5,683 nt of DNA, taken from NCBI GenBank assembly GCA_002387005.1, contig DGKN01000181.1, positions 1-5,683 of the forward strand, read 5' to 3'. Shown here one piece after another: positions 5,395-5,683 of this stretch. Under the pieces are notes generated by a model that saw only the letters and a list, made by a program, of their open reading frames with translations, ran no database searches and was not told the origin of the DNA. The position numbers and the translations under genes were made by a program. The stretch's first letter is position 1. Each line of letters opens with the position of its first letter. The stretch is from Propionibacteriaceae bacterium UBA4569. Lineage in GTDB: Bacteria > Actinomycetota > Actinomycetes > Propionibacteriales > Propionibacteriaceae.

Positions 5395-5400
5395 GTCGCC

Positions 5401-5683
5401 ATGACCTACAAGCTGATCCTGCTCCGCCACGGCGAGAGCGAGTGGAACCAGAAGAACCTGTTCACCGGGTGGGTGGACGTCGACATCAACGAGAAGGGCG
5501 AGTCCGAGGCCAAGCGCGGCGGCGAACTTCTCAAGTCCGAAGGTCTGCTCCCCGACAAGCTGCACACCTCGCTCTTGCGTCGCGCGATCCACACGGCCTA
5601 CCTGGCCCTCGACAACTGTGACCGCCACTGGATCCCGGTCAGCCGCAGCTGGCGCCTGAACGAGCGTCACTACGGCGGTCTGC
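5401..5683 (+). CDS. gpmA: 2,3-bisphosphoglycerate-dependent phosphoglycerate mutase, N-terminal part (cut by window edge)
   Basis: This glycolytic and gluconeogenic enzyme interconverts 3- and 2-phosphoglycerate in the cytoplasm. Ninety-four codons are present, out of roughly 250 in the family; the rest lies past the window. The histidine-phosphatase motif [10 protein letters not shown] (7-16) contains the phosphorylated His10. [13 protein letters not shown] (21-33), [11 protein letters not shown] (57-67) and [11 protein letters not shown] (84-94) are diagnostic for the cofactor-dependent family, and the last includes the glutamate and arginine/tyrosine contacts of the active site. The ATG at 5401 is fixed by homology, since the motif begins six residues later. 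It is divergent from the dehydrogenase gene, with only 25-49 bp between them depending on that gene's start, so both promoters must be compact or lie in coding sequence. High-GC codon use matches its neighbours. Confidence 0.95.
   Translation, partial: MTYKLILLRHGESEWNQKNLFTGWVDVDINEKGESEAKRGGELLKSEGLLPDKLHTSLLRRAIHTAYLALDNCDRHWIPVSRSWRLNERHYGGL

Overview
The window looks like chromosomal DNA from a high-GC actinobacterium of the family Propionibacteriaceae. The main reason is a complete operon for the biotin-dependent transcarboxylase (methylmalonyl-CoA carboxytransferase, EC 2.1.3.1), the signature enzyme of the Wood-Werkman propionate cycle. The proteins align well with my memory of the Propionibacterium freudenreichii/shermanii subunits, but with clear differences: a 5S N-terminus shorter by 8 residues, a different 1.3S linker and many substitutions. 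This points to a relative rather than that species. GC-ending codons dominate throughout.

Left part (1-656, minus strand). Two genes are read away from the operon. A small zinc-ribbon protein (656 to 381) is followed, after a 161-bp gap, by the first 73 codons of an AbiEi-antitoxin/DUF559-type winged-helix protein (219 to beyond base 1), cut by the window edge. The gap carries a perfect actinobacterial DnaA-box sequence and related CTGTGG/CCACAG motifs.

Centre (657-4557, plus strand). A 112-bp divergent spacer holds an 11-bp tandem repeat resembling an OmpR/PhoP-type response-regulator box, a possible -10 and a GC-rich leader hairpin that abuts the Shine-Dalgarno. Then come 5S (769-2265), 12S (2286-3839), a small 85-residue gene (3851-4108) and the 1.3S biotin carrier (4127-4498), separated by only 11-20 bp and closed by a strong hairpin terminator (4526-4557). 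12S moves CO2 between methylmalonyl-CoA and biotin, 1.3S carries carboxybiotin, and 5S passes it to pyruvate to make oxaloacetate. The 85-residue protein resembles the soluble end of OadG/MmdD-type subunits of sodium-pump decarboxylases and may be an overlooked fourth component of the complex. No membrane decarboxylase (beta) subunit is present here, which fits a transferase rather than a sodium pump.

Right part (4558-5683). A short-chain dehydrogenase/reductase lies on the minus strand, convergent with the operon. Divergent from it is the 5' end of gpmA (2,3-bisphosphoglycerate-dependent phosphoglycerate mutase). A TANNNT hexamer six bases before its ATG suggests a leaderless mRNA.

No tRNA, rRNA, CRISPR array, insertion sequence or prophage signal was seen. 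No stretch longer than about 160 bases is without a gene.
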